From Salinivibrio kushneri (GTDB taxonomy: Bacteria; Pseudomonadota; Gammaproteobacteria; Enterobacterales; Vibrionaceae): a stretch of DNA of 64,000 bases. Each line of letters begins with the position of its first letter. Positions within the stretch are counted from its first letter, which is position 1. The position numbers and the translations under genes are program-made. Under the pieces are notes generated by a model, which was not told the origin of the DNA, made no database searches, and worked only from the letters and a program-made list of their open reading frames with translations. Shown in pieces: positions 52,325 through 60,728 of the stretch. Location of the stretch: contig NZ_CP114588.1 of assembly GCF_027286325.1 (NCBI RefSeq), positions 1,240,001-1,304,000 of the forward strand. Reading direction: 5' to 3'.

Positions 52325-52594
52325 AGCCACCTCCTGGATCCCCCTAAGAATACGGGATAAAGAGCAGAATGGTTTGCTGGAGGCTCGTTCCCATATCTCA
52401 ATGCATAGCGCGTACGTTCTGCTTCAACGCATCACTACGATGTAAACTCTCACCGCTTACATTGCACTCCAACCCTTGTCACAGCTTCGGTGACTCAATT
52501 GCGTTTAGATCAAAGAAAACAGCGGTTTATATTTTTGACTGTCTAGCTAAGTAGTAGCATTTGCTTACAAAATTAGTCTGTAGGGTAATTGCCA

Positions 52595-54268
52595 ATGAAG
52601 CTGATGTTTAAAACCAAAATACTCCTGCTCGCGGTAGTGCCGCTTATCGCCTCGATATTAATTATGAGCACAGTCACCGCCTACAACGAGCACGAGCTTA
52701 TTGAAGATAACATTGCCACGTTTCGGGAAAAATTAGTCAACGAGCGCAAAAAACAACTAAAAGAAGTCACCCAGGTGGCGGAAAACATCGTTAAGCGTAT
52801 TAACCCAGGCACCAGTGATATTCGCTTGGACGAGGTGAAAACGGCGCTCACTGATGTGCAGTTTGGTGACGCGGGTTACTTTTTTATCTACAACAAACAG
52901 GGGATCAATGTGTTTCACCCTGTTAAGCCTGCGCTTGAAGGGAAAAACCTGATTGATTTTACCGATCCAAAAGGTAATAAGGTAATAAAAGGATTGCTCG
53001 ATGCCGCACAGCGGGGTGATGGCTTTTTCAATTTTATGTTCGAAAAGCCTGGCACCGACCAGCTGATTGATAAAATTGGCTATGCGGTGATGGTCAATAA
53101 CGGTCAGTGGTTACTCGGTACGGGTGCTTACACCGATGACATTGAGCAAGAGGTCGCAGCTTATCGCACCGACGCAGAGCAAACTCTGGATGCGCAAATT
53201 TTCCGTTTAACCTTGCTTGGGCTAGGCACGGTGGTGATTACCGGTTTATTGGTAAGTTGGTTTGCGCAGCGTATTGGCAAGTCGGTGAAACACATGCTCG
53301 ACAAACTCAATGATATTGCCAGTGGCGAGGGCGATCTCACCCAGCGCTTGCATGTGCACGGGCATGATGAAATTGCCCAACTGGGTCATGCGTTTAATCG
53401 CTTTGTTGAGAAGCTGCAGCAGACCATTCAGCGCGTGGCACAAGTGACGGCCCAAGTAAACAATACCGCCAGTGATATGGCTCAGCAAACATCCGCGGTA
53501 GCACAAAAGCTACAAACCCATGATAACGAGACCGAGCAAGTGGTTACCGCGGTAACAGAAATGAGCTCCGCTGCGCAGGAAGTGGCACAGAACACCACTC
53601 AGGTTGCTGATGCCGCGACGTCTGCCACCCAAGATGCACAGAATGCACAGGCGAAAGTGCGTGAATCAGAGGCGTCGGTTGAGCGTTTGGTCGCGAAAAT
53701 GAGTGAATCGAGCGGGCAGGTGGATCAGCTTAAAGCCCAGTCGGATAAAATTACCTCGGTACTGTCCGTGATTGGTGAAATTGCCGAGCAAACCAATCTG
53801 CTGGCGCTAAACGCGGCGATTGAAGCGGCCCGTGCGGGCGAGCAGGGCAGAGGCTTTGCAGTGGTGGCTGATGAAGTGCGCACCTTGGCCAGTCGTACCC
53901 AAACCAGCACTCATGAGATCCGTGACATGCTTGATGGTCTGCATGTGCATGTGGATAGTGCAGTCAACACCATTGCCGACAGTGATCAAGAGTGCCAAAG
54001 CATGGCAACGATTTCATCGGAAATTGGCGAGCGAATTACCTCGGTGAGTGCCGCGTTCTCGCAAGTAAACGATATGACCTCGCAAATTGCCAGTGCAGCA
54101 TCAGAGCAAACCACGGTGACGGAAGATATTCACCGTAACCTAATATCAATACGCGACATTGTCGCCAGCTTACTAAACGCGAGCGAGACGTCGTCACACG
54201 CGGCGGAAGAACTGAGTTCGCTCGGGCAAGATCTCGATACCTTAGTAGGGCAATTTAAAGTCGCCTAA
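52595..54268 (+). CDS. Methyl-accepting chemotaxis protein with a single Cache domain
   Basis: A 557-residue chemoreceptor. Membrane helices at ~8-28 and ~207-228 enclose a periplasmic sCache-type domain ([51 protein letters not shown]), typical of receptors for small organic acids. A HAMP domain ([23 protein letters not shown]) and the signalling hairpin follow, with the conserved tip [27 protein letters not shown]. There is no C-terminal CheR-docking pentapeptide. An in-frame TTG six bases earlier is possible, but the ATG at 52595 fits AGGG spacing. The ligand is unknown. It stands alone, with a strong terminator. Confidence 0.93.
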   Translation: MKLMFKTKILLLAVVPLIASILIMSTVTAYNEHELIEDNIATFREKLVNERKKQLKEVTQVAENIVKRINPGTSDIRLDEVKTALTDVQFGDAGYFFIYNKQGINVFHPVKPALEGKNLIDFTDPKGNKVIKGLLDAAQRGDGFFNFMFEKPGTDQLIDKIGYAVMVNNGQWLLGTGAYTDDIEQEVAAYRTDAEQTLDAQIFRLTLLGLGTVVITGLLVSWFAQRIGKSVKHMLDKLNDIASGEGDLTQRLHVHGHDEIAQLGHAFNRFVEKLQQTIQRVAQVTAQVNNTASDMAQQTSAVAQKLQTHDNETEQVVTAVTEMSSAAQEVAQNTTQVADAATSATQDAQNAQAKVRESEASVERLVAKMSESSGQVDQLKAQSDKITSVLSVIGEIAEQTNLLALNAAIEAARAGEQGRGFAVVADEVRTLASRTQTSTHEIRDMLDGLHVHVDSAVNTIADSDQECQSMATISSEIGERITSVSAAFSQVNDMTSQIASAASEQTTVTEDIHRNLISIRDIVASLLNASETSSHAAEELSSLGQDLDTLVGQFKVA

Positions 54269-54324
54269 ATAACGCCTAACTCACTCCAAAGCGTGCGTAG
54301 GTGCGTGACAGGATAAAAACGTTA

Positions 54325-54355
54325 AAAGGACGCTTACCGTAAGCGTCCTTTCGCT
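54325..54355 (+). terminator. Chemoreceptor gene terminator
   Basis: AAAGGACGCTTA (54325-54336), loop CCG, TAAGCGTCCTTT (54340-54351), a perfect 12-pair stem, 56 bases after the stop. Confidence 0.85.
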
Positions 54356-54386
54356 TTACAATGGTTATTTTAGCGGTATCATGCTC

Positions 54387-54402
54387 ACGCAAACGTTTGC
54401 TT
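54387..54402. promoter_or_regulatory. PurR operator (PUR box) upstream of fhs
   Basis: ACGCAAACGTTTGCTT matches the PurR consensus ACGCAAACGTTTGCGT at 15 of 16 positions, with the palindromic GCAAACGTTTGC core intact. It ends 30 bases before the fhs start, where binding would block transcription. Confidence 0.85.
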
Positions 54403-54432
54403 AATTGTCTTGTGCGCTATTGAGAGGATTTC

Positions 54433-56181
54433 ATGCTGTCTGATGTCGAGATCTGCCGTAACACCACACTCGCCCCCATTTCTATCATTGCCAAGCAAGT
54501 TGGCCTCCTTGACTCAGAGTTTAAAACGCAAGGTAGCTATAAAGCCAAAATATCTCTCGATTGTTTAAAGCGTCTTGCGCCGAAGCGAACGGGGAAGTTA
54601 GTTCTGGTCACCGCCATCACTCCCACGCCCTTGGGTGAAGGCAAAACCGTCACCACGGTTGGCCTGGCGCAAGGCTTGGCGAAGCTGAATCATTCTGTGA
54701 CGGCGTGTATTCGTCAGCCTTCGATGGGACCCGTATTTGGTGTGAAAGGCGGCGCGGCAGGGGGCGGTTATTCGCAAGTGGCTCCGATGGAGGAGCTAAA
54801 CCTCCACCTGACGGGAGATATTCATGCGGTGACCGCGGCGCACAATTTGGCAGCTGCGGCCATTGATGCGCGCATTTATCACGAGCAACGTCGAGGCTAC
54901 GACGATTTTGAGGCGCGTAGTGGCTTAAAAGCGCTAAAAATAGACCCAAGTCGCGTGGTATGGAAGCGGGTGATGGATCACAACGATCGCGCCTTGCGTA
55001 TGGTGACTGTGGGCAAAAACGCGCCTGGCAAAACCATCAACGGCTACGAGCGTGAAGGCGGGTTTGATATCTCGGCCGCCTCCGAGCTAATGGCGATTTT
55101 GGCGTTGGCGAGCGATCTTCGCGATCTGCGTCAGCGCATCGGCCGCATAGTGTTGGCTTATAGCCATACCGGTGAGCCGATCACCACCGAAGATTTGCAA
55201 GTGGCCGGCGCGATGGCGGTCAGTATGAAAGAAGCGATTGAACCCACCTTGATGCAAACCCTAGAAGGTGTGCCGACACTGATTCACGCCGGTCCGTTTG
55301 CCAATATTGCCCATGGCAATTCGTCGATTATCGCCGATAACATTGCGCTTAAGCTGGGTGATTATACCGTCACCGAAGGTGGCTTTGGCTCGGACATGGG
55401 ATTTGAAAAAGCCTGCAACATTAAAGCGCAAGCATCCGGTAAAGCGCCAGACTGTGCAGTGATTGTGGCGACATTGCGCGGCTTAAAAGCCAACTCGGGT
55501 CACTACAATTTACAGCCTGGTCAGCCTATGCCCGACGCGCTCTTTACGGATGATAATGAGGCATTAGTAGCAGGGTTCGAAAACCTCAAATGGCATATCA
55601 ATAATGTGACTCAATATGGTGTGCCGGCGGTGGTGGCGATTAATCGCTTTCCACAAGACAGTGATGCGGAGCTTGCGGCACTCAAGGCGATGATTGAAGC
55701 GCTGCCCAACAAGGTGCGGGTAGCGATCAGTGAAGGCTTTGCCCAAGGTGGCGAGGGTACGCGTGAACTGGCGGAACAAGTGGTCGCGCAATGTGAAACC
55801 AATGCATCATTCTCGCCCTTGTATCACGCCCAGCAAAGCTTGGAAGAAAAACTAATGGCGGTTGCGGAAGTTGGTTATGGCGCGGGAAGCGTGACGTTAA
55901 GTGACACCGCGAAACAGCAACTGCAACAATTTAAAGCGCAAGGATATGACGGCTTGGCAGTCTGTTTGGCGAAAACGCCACTGTCTATTTCAACCGATGG
56001 TGCGATAAAAGGCGCTCCCAAAGGCTTTGATGTACCGATCCGCGAGTTGAAATTATGCGCGGGTGCCGGATTTGTCTATGCCTTATGTGGCAACGTGATG
56101 ACCATGCCCGGTCTACCGGAAAAACCAGCGTTTATGAACCTTGACCTTGATGATGAGGGTAATATTGTTGGGTTAAGTTAA
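54433..56181 (+). CDS. fhs: Formate-tetrahydrofolate ligase Fhs
   Basis: A 582-residue enzyme that uses ATP to join formate to tetrahydrofolate, giving 10-formyl-THF for purine synthesis. The P-loop is [10 protein letters not shown] (64-73); [22 protein letters not shown] and [17 protein letters not shown] are near-invariant. The 3' end has [19 protein letters not shown], also standard. Length is slightly above the ~556 usual for clostridial enzymes. Presence of fhs is patchy among gamma-proteobacteria. A PurR operator directly upstream makes purine-dependent control very likely. Confidence 0.96.
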   Translation: MLSDVEICRNTTLAPISIIAKQVGLLDSEFKTQGSYKAKISLDCLKRLAPKRTGKLVLVTAITPTPLGEGKTVTTVGLAQGLAKLNHSVTACIRQPSMGPVFGVKGGAAGGGYSQVAPMEELNLHLTGDIHAVTAAHNLAAAAIDARIYHEQRRGYDDFEARSGLKALKIDPSRVVWKRVMDHNDRALRMVTVGKNAPGKTINGYEREGGFDISAASELMAILALASDLRDLRQRIGRIVLAYSHTGEPITTEDLQVAGAMAVSMKEAIEPTLMQTLEGVPTLIHAGPFANIAHGNSSIIADNIALKLGDYTVTEGGFGSDMGFEKACNIKAQASGKAPDCAVIVATLRGLKANSGHYNLQPGQPMPDALFTDDNEALVAGFENLKWHINNVTQYGVPAVVAINRFPQDSDAELAALKAMIEALPNKVRVAISEGFAQGGEGTRELAEQVVAQCETNASFSPLYHAQQSLEEKLMAVAEVGYGAGSVTLSDTAKQQLQQFKAQGYDGLAVCLAKTPLSISTDGAIKGAPKGFDVPIRELKLCAGAGFVYALCGNVMTMPGLPEKPAFMNLDLDDEGNIVGLS

Positions 56182-56200
56182 TGATACTAACCCTCGCGAG

Positions 56201-56225
56201 AGCCGCTGTTATCAGCGGCTTTTTT
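56201..56225 (+). terminator. fhs terminator
   Basis: AGCCGCTG (56201-56208), loop TTAT, CAGCGGCT (56213-56220), then TTTTT. It is 20 bases after the fhs stop. Confidence 0.9.
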
Positions 56226-56322
56226 GTTTGTGCTAGATGCGGCCACGTTTGTGATTGTCGTCACGGTCGCGTGATGTGGTATCCTCTCTGGCTTCAATTC
56301 TCCCACCGACTGTGAGCCTGAC

Positions 56323-56796
56323 TTGAAAAAAATCGCGGTTTTTGTCGACGTTCAAAATATCTATTACACCACACGCCAAGCCTACGGGCGTCAGTTTAAT
56401 TATCGCCAGTTGTGGCAAACCCTCAATGATATGGGGGAGGTGGTAACCGCGTATGCCTACGCCATTCGCCGCGATGACGATCAGCAAATCAAATTTCAAG
56501 ATGCCCTTCGCCACATTGGCTTTACCGTCAAGCTCAAACCTTATATTCAACGCGCCGATGGCAGTACCAAAGGCGATTGGGATGTAGGGATTGCCATTGA
56601 TGTGATGGAAGCCGCGCCCGAGGTTGATACCGTGGTGCTGTTATCCGGCGACGGAGATTTTGACTTGCTGATGAATAAAATTCGCGCGCGCTATCACACT
56701 GAAGCGATAGTGCTTGGTGTACCTTCCCTCACGGCTAATTCCTTGGTGAACAGTGTTGATCGCTTTATTGCGATTGAAGACGATATGTTGTTGTAG
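56323..56796 (+). CDS. LabA-like NYN-domain protein
   Basis: A 157-residue PIN-like nuclease-fold protein of the NYN/LabA (DUF88) family. The acidic metal-binding residues are visible in FVDVQNIYY (Asp9, Asn12), GDWDVGIAIDVM and LLSGDGDFDLLM (Asp110, Asp112). Proteins of this type are predicted or shown RNases. The gene starts at a TTG, the only in-frame start giving the complete fold, with GAG six bases before it. It lies between fhs and yidA without close linkage. The target is unknown. Confidence 0.85.
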   Translation: MKKIAVFVDVQNIYYTTRQAYGRQFNYRQLWQTLNDMGEVVTAYAYAIRRDDDQQIKFQDALRHIGFTVKLKPYIQRADGSTKGDWDVGIAIDVMEAAPEVDTVVLLSGDGDFDLLMNKIRARYHTEAIVLGVPSLTANSLVNSVDRFIAIEDDMLL

Positions 56797-56863
56797 GCAC
56801 GGCGTTTAGTCTGCGGTTCTGGGACAATTTCTGATTTTATTTTGATGTTGAAGTGAGTAAACG

Positions 56864-57688
56864 ATGTACAAATTAATCGCCCTAGATATGGACGGCACCT
56901 TGTTAAACAGCGAAAAAGCAATATCTGCTGAGAATAAGCAAGCCATTGCCCGTGCGCGTGAGAAAGGTGTGGCTGTGGTATTGGCGTCCGGTCGGCCGCT
57001 TGAAGGCATGCAACCTAAGCTAGATGAATTGGGAATCGGGTCGGATCAAGACTTTGTGCTTTATTACAATGGCTCGATGGTGAAAAACGTGGGGACCGAT
57101 GAGGTGATCTTGCAAAAAGGGCTAGACGGCAAAGCCGCGAAAGCGCTGGCTCGGCACGCCGAGGCTCTGGGTGCCTACGTGCACGCGTTTAGTACTGAAT
57201 ATGGTTTGATTACCCCGGCACAGAACCCGTATACCGAAATTGAAGGCAAGATCAACGGCCTAGATATTACCGTGATGGATTTCGAGACCTTAAGCGATGA
57301 TCATCCGATTATCAAAGTGTTGATGGTGGCAGAGCCAAGCAAGTTAAACGAAGTGATCAGTGCGTTACCATCCGCGCTACGCGAGGAATTTACGGTCGTG
57401 CAAAGTGCGCCTTTCTTCCTCGAGTTTCTAAACCCTGCGAGCAATAAAGGGGCGGGGGTGGCCGCCATTGCAGCGCATCTAGGTATTCAACCCGATGAAG
57501 TGATTTGCATGGGCGATGCTGAAAATGATCACGCAATGTTGGAATACGCCGGCCTTGGCATTGCGATGGCGAATGCCATGGAAGCAACCAAGCAAATTGC
57601 GGATTACATTACCGAGAGCAATGATGAGCACGGTGTGGCCAAAGCGATTGAAAAGTTTGTGTTAGCCGCGGATAGCGCCGTAGCGTAA
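56864..57688 (+). CDS. yidA: Cof-type HAD-IIB sugar phosphatase YidA
   Basis: A 274-residue HAD-superfamily phosphatase similar to E. coli YidA, which hydrolyses erythrose 4-phosphate and other sugar phosphates. Motif I is ALDMDGTLLNS (nucleophile Asp8, acid Asp10), motif II is VVLASGRPLEGM, motif III the lysine in NPASNKGAGVA, and motif IV CMGDAENDHAM. The cap domain of type C2B covers residues ~85-190. AAGTGAG precedes the ATG. The IS3 element lies 133 bases downstream, outside the gene. Confidence 0.92.
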   Translation: MYKLIALDMDGTLLNSEKAISAENKQAIARAREKGVAVVLASGRPLEGMQPKLDELGIGSDQDFVLYYNGSMVKNVGTDEVILQKGLDGKAAKALARHAEALGAYVHAFSTEYGLITPAQNPYTEIEGKINGLDITVMDFETLSDDHPIIKVLMVAEPSKLNEVISALPSALREEFTVVQSAPFFLEFLNPASNKGAGVAAIAAHLGIQPDEVICMGDAENDHAMLEYAGLGIAMANAMEATKQIADYITESNDEHGVAKAIEKFVLAADSAVA

Positions 57689-57710
57689 AACGAACAAGCA
57701 TGAATCAATG

Positions 57711-57738
57711 GGGCGGGTGTTTGTGCCTGCCTCGTTTT
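57711..57738 (+). terminator. Candidate yidA terminator
   Basis: GGGCGGG from 57711 pairs with the CCTGCCT-type sequence ending at ~57732 with a G-T pair, followed by CGTTTT. About 25 bases after the yidA stop. Confidence 0.55.
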
Positions 57739-57821
57739 AATTTCATGTTATTGATGGTGTCGTTTACTGATGTGGCGTGAGCCTATCTTGCTTTAAAGAC
57801 GACAGATAGCGGTATTCGCGG

Positions 57822-57846
57822 TGTCTCGTCCTAAAATAGGTTGACA
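57822..57846. repeat. IS3 right (distal) terminal inverted repeat
   Basis: Begins TGTCTCGTCCTAAAATAG; 22 of 25 bases match the inverse of the other end, with differences at positions 5, 12 and 18. Confidence 0.9.
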
Positions 57847-57850
57847 GTTT

Positions 57851-58618
57851 TTAGGCCAGCTCCAGTAGCTGGCCTTTTCTATTATGCACCTGATTGGGGG
57901 TTGTCATACTTAAACTCAGGTGCGGTCTCATTTCGTTGTATATCGCTATCGATTCTTTTACCAGTACTTTCAGCTCTGCCAGTGTCTTACACCGGTACAG
58001 TAAAAACTCCTGCTTCAGTATGCCATTGATTCTTTCCGCTAACGCGTTTTGGTAGCAATCATAACCATCCGTCATCGACGACTGGATTTGACTCTCCTGT
58101 AACGCATTCTGATAAACGGCTGAGCAGTATTGCGAACCTCGGTCTGAGTGATGTACCGCATTGCCGATATAGCGCTTATCTTTGACGGCCATTTTCAGCG
58201 CTTTCACTACATTGTCTACTTTCATATCTTCGCTCACGTGATAACCCACTATCTTGCGTGAACTGGCATCGGTCACCAGTGACAGGTAATGCACACCTTG
58301 GTCTGATTCAACATAAGTTATGTCGCTAACCAGTACATGCGCAGCATCATGTAGTCCGTCTTCTTTTAGCAGGTTAGGATGTTTCTTCATCCAGTGCTTA
58401 CTACACGTTGTTTTTGTGTAGCTTTTCTTGGGTCTAACCAGTAAACCTTCACTTTTCAGATAGCTAAAAAACCCGTCTCGCCCTAGTTTAATGCCATGTT
58501 CAACTAGCTTGGGCTTTACCAACGCGTAGAGCTTACGCGCCCCTAACCTCGGCATATATTTACGCCAGTATTGGACCCAGTCTTTGATGATTGATAGTTC
58601 AGCTCTTCGGCTTTCCAT
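57851..58618 (-). CDS. IS3-family transposase OrfB (DDE integrase domain)
   Basis: The catalytic part of the transposase, 255 residues from the first ATG. The rve-type DDE domain carries Asp in VSDITYVES, Asp in VHHSDRGSQYCS, and Glu in NALAERINGILKQEF. The N-terminal HTH_21 region includes LGARKLYALV. The same frame stays open upstream to beyond 58700, encoding the family segment ACRAAGVSRQGVYQAVAR; this upstream part is used only when the ribosome shifts from orfA, giving the active OrfAB protein. An independent start at 58618 would give the shorter OrfB. Confidence 0.92.
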   Translation of the reverse strand: MESRRAELSIIKDWVQYWRKYMPRLGARKLYALVKPKLVEHGIKLGRDGFFSYLKSEGLLVRPKKSYTKTTCSKHWMKKHPNLLKEDGLHDAAHVLVSDITYVESDQGVHYLSLVTDASSRKIVGYHVSEDMKVDNVVKALKMAVKDKRYIGNAVHHSDRGSQYCSAVYQNALQESQIQSSMTDGYDCYQNALAERINGILKQEFLLYRCKTLAELKVLVKESIAIYNEMRPHLSLSMTTPNQVHNRKGQLLELA

Positions 58619-58677
58619 TCGAGCAACGGCTTGGTAGACACCTTGTCGAGAAACGCCTGCGGCACGACATGCCGACG

Positions 58678-59079
58678 CTAACTTGATTTTGCTTTTGGCT
58701 TTGGCTTGCCAGATGTACCGGATAAGTACTTTTTTCTGAGGCCGGCTCCGTACTCATTGTCCATGATATCGACCATACCGTTGAGGATTTGGTTACGCAG
58801 TTTCTCTTCGGCTAACTCACGCTCAAGGCGCTTGATAGTTTCGGCTGGGGTTTCTTTTGAATGTGGCATAAGGGGATGCTGAAATGGTTTCGACCAATCG
58901 AGTCTACCATGTTTTCTGAGCCAGACGAGCACCGTTGAGCGGCCCTGAATACCAAAACGGGCTTGCGCTTGTTTGTAGGTCATTTCACCTTTTTCAACAC
59001 GCTCAACAACGCCTAATTTAAAGGCTAAGGTGTAATCACGTTGCGTACGCTTACGGCTTGAGTTACTTGATGTTGTCAT
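58678..59079 (-). CDS. IS3-family transposase OrfA
   Basis: A 133-residue DNA-binding protein with an N-terminal helix-turn-helix (YTLAFKLGVVERVEKGEMTYKQAQARFGI, then GRSTVLVWLRKHG) and a C-terminal leucine-zipper-like helix (ETIKRLERELAEEKLRNQILNG) for dimerisation. It recognises the terminal repeats and usually represses transposition. The last ten codons carry a run of lysine codons with the likely frameshift site. Confidence 0.92.
   Translation of the reverse strand: MTTSSNSSRKRTQRDYTLAFKLGVVERVEKGEMTYKQAQARFGIQGRSTVLVWLRKHGRLDWSKPFQHPLMPHSKETPAETIKRLERELAEEKLRNQILNGMVDIMDNEYGAGLRKKYLSGTSGKPKPKAKSS
58692..58696 (-). other. Probable -1 frameshift site of the IS3 element
   Basis: On the coding strand the sequence CCA-AAA-GC contains A-AAA-G, the canonical slippery tetramer of IS3 elements. 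Slipping back one base joins orfA to the orfB frame 14 bases before the orfA stop. Confidence 0.65.
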
Positions 59080-59095
59080 AAAGAAGTCCTCTTTA

Positions 59096-59120
59096 TGTCA
59101 ACGTATTTCAGGACGGGACA
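59096..59120. repeat. IS3 left (orfA-proximal) terminal inverted repeat
   Basis: Reads TGTCCCGTCCTGAAATAC inward on the minus strand; pairs with the repeat at 57822-57846. Confidence 0.9.
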
Positions 59121-59125
59121 CGGCA

Positions 59126-59153
59126 AACAAAAAAGCCTGCTAAAAAGCAGGCT
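59126..59153 (-). terminator. tRNA-Val operon terminator
   Basis: AGCCTGC (59134-59140), loop TAAAAA, GCAGGCT (59147-59153). Read leftward it follows the last tRNA by 10 bases and ends in a TTTTTTG tail. The IS begins six bases beyond it. Confidence 0.88.
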
Positions 59154-59162
59154 CTCTGGAAA

Positions 59163-59239
59163 TGGTGCGTCCGGGCAGACTCGAACTGCCGACCCCCGCC
59201 ATGTCAAGGCGGTACTCTAACCAACTGAGCTACGGACGC
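59163..59239 (-). tRNA. tRNA-Val (GAC), third of the operon
   Basis: A 77-base cloverleaf including an encoded CCA end. Acceptor stem GCGTCCG/CGGACGC, anticodon loop TTGACAT with anticodon GAC, T arm GGCAG-TTCGAGT-CTGCC. Reads GUC and GUU valine codons. Confidence 0.95.
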
Positions 59240-59252
59240 GAATTTCAAAATG

Positions 59253-59329
59253 TGGTGCGTCTGAGTGGACTCGAACCACCGACTTCCACCATGTCAAGGT
59301 GACACTCTAACCAACTGAGTTACAGACGC
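59253..59329 (-). tRNA. tRNA-Val (GAC), second of the operon
   Basis: 77 bases with encoded CCA. Acceptor stem GCGTCTG/CAGACGC, anticodon GAC in TTGACAT, anticodon stem TCACC/GGTGG with a T-G pair at its outer end, T arm GGTGG-TTCGAGT-CCACT-type. Several base changes compared with its neighbours are matched by compensating changes. Confidence 0.95.
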
Positions 59330-59352
59330 ATAATTTTTCTTTTCAAGCAAAG

Positions 59353-59429
59353 TGGTGCGTCCGAGTGGACTCGAACCACCGACCCCCGCCATGTCAAGGC
59401 GATACTCTAACCAGCTGAGCTACGGACGC
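59353..59429 (-). tRNA. tRNA-Val (GAC), first of the operon
   Basis: 77 bases with encoded CCA. Acceptor stem GCGTCCG/CGGACGC as in the third copy, T arm as in the second, anticodon GAC, anticodon stem TCGCC/GGCGG with an outer T-G pair. It is closest to the promoter at 59452. Confidence 0.95.
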
Positions 59430-59451
59430 ACAGTGCTTGAAAGCGGGATGA

Positions 59452-59480
59452 ATAGTAGCGAGTTCATCTGTGTCACGCAA
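59452..59480 (-). promoter_or_regulatory. tRNA-Val operon promoter
   Basis: Read leftward: -35 TTGCGT (59480-59475), 17-base spacer, -10 TACTAT (59457-59452), followed by the GC-rich CATCCCGC typical of stringently controlled stable-RNA promoters, about 22 bases before the first tRNA. Confidence 0.75.
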
Positions 59481-59605
59481 GCGCTTGAGCCCATATTTTT
59501 GCGTAGAAACGACTGTTTGGCGATTTGATCGTCAATATGGCGATGTTTTCACTACCTGCCATGCGTTAGTGACTGTTTTAACGGTGACTCGCTGATTTTT
59601 GGGCG

Positions 59606-60610
59606 TTATTGCCCGAGTTTGACCTCGCAACGTTGGAACAATTGCTGCCAGACATTGGCATGATGCTTAATCGCCGCTTTGTATGCCTGATAAGCGTCTC
59701 CCTTCCAGTAGGCGTTTTTGTAATCGTTAAATGCGTCAGGCGTGTTTAATGTCGCAAGTCGCGAAAGAGCCGGGGCAAGATCGCGATAAAGCCCATCTAC
59801 ACGAGCAAGGTACGGCTGCACATCACCCACGTAAAACTTATAAAAGACAGTCTGCAGGCGTTTTAAACGGGTGGTATCAAAGTTACCGCCGCAACGCACT
59901 GTCTGTTGATGGTTGGCAATCAGTTCACTGGTTTGGTTCAGCCACGCGGTGTGATAACTCAAGCTCACAAACAAATCGCCTAAAATTGGCTGCTTTTCGA
60001 TGCTTTCTTGCCAGGCCGTAACAGGCTCGGTAGGCGCTTGGGTTGAAGGTATTAATTGGCTAAATTGCTCGATGGTGTTGACCGCATTGCTGTGTGCTGG
60101 AAGCTCGATGGGAAGCGTAAACGCCGGTAAGTTGAGCTGCGCGCGCCAAGCCTCACTATCAATCAAGGTATTCCAAATAACTTTATCGCGCTGCTGACGT
60201 TTGAGCGCTAGCGCCTTTTCCAGCTCAGCGTGAATGCTCGGATCCTTTACCTGCGGTAAACATTGCTCAGCAGTCTCGATAAAATGGAGCTCATAGTCGA
60301 GCTGTCGAAAGCGGTCGGCGACTTTACCCAAGGATGAATTACGTTCCGCAATAAGGTTGAATAGGCCACACTGGCGAAGCTCATAGGCATCGAGCACACC
60401 CATTCGCAGTTCATCAAGCGGCTGAACCAGATCGCGTTTACGTGGCAATGCCGGTAGCTCAGGGGAGGTGAAATCGGGGGTTGGCGCATCCAACACATTG
60501 CCAAGTCGTTGGTAATAGTCGGCCATCATATCTTTGGCTGGATCGTCTGATTGGCATCCAGCTAATCCTACTAACGATATCACGAGTATTGCGGTTTGTA
60601 ATCGGCGCAT
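59606..60610 (-). CDS. DUF3080 family lipoprotein
   Basis: A 334-residue lipoprotein with signal MRRLQTAILVISLVGLAGC and acylated Cys19. The mature part is largely helical and matches DUF3080 proteins of vibrios: PDFTSPELPALPRKRDLVQPLDELRMGVLDAYELRQCGLFNLIAERNSSLG is the best-conserved stretch, and GNFDTTRLKRLQTVFYKFYVGDVQPYLA comes later. With Ser at position +3 and no Asp at +2 after the cysteine (Gln-Ser), it probably goes to the outer membrane. Function unknown. It follows norM on the same strand, with ~120 bases between. Confidence 0.85.
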   Translation of the reverse strand: MRRLQTAILVISLVGLAGCQSDDPAKDMMADYYQRLGNVLDAPTPDFTSPELPALPRKRDLVQPLDELRMGVLDAYELRQCGLFNLIAERNSSLGKVADRFRQLDYELHFIETAEQCLPQVKDPSIHAELEKALALKRQQRDKVIWNTLIDSEAWRAQLNLPAFTLPIELPAHSNAVNTIEQFSQLIPSTQAPTEPVTAWQESIEKQPILGDLFVSLSYHTAWLNQTSELIANHQQTVRCGGNFDTTRLKRLQTVFYKFYVGDVQPYLARVDGLYRDLAPALSRLATLNTPDAFNDYKNAYWKGDAYQAYKAAIKHHANVWQQLFQRCEVKLGQ

Positions 60611-60728
60611 GATTTGGCCCTTGTCCTTTGTTTTTTATACTCACTTCCTGATGTTACGCGAGCGATCCAACCCGCGATCGCTCGGCGTACTGTTAGTTTA
60701 AGCGCGGTGGCGCGCCTGTGGCATTTGC

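Larger units (their letters stand above)
57822..59120 (-). mobile_element. IS3-family insertion sequence
   Basis: A complete 1,299 bp element. Terminal inverted repeats of 25 bp match at 22 positions; both begin TGT. It is flanked by a three-base direct repeat CGG (57819-57821 and 59121-59123), the target duplication expected for IS3-family insertions. Two overlapping frames, orfA and orfB, are read leftward and would be joined by -1 frameshifting. The insertion is directly behind the terminator of the tRNA-Val operon and after yidA, and it breaks no gene. Both frames are intact, so the element may be active. Confidence 0.93.
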
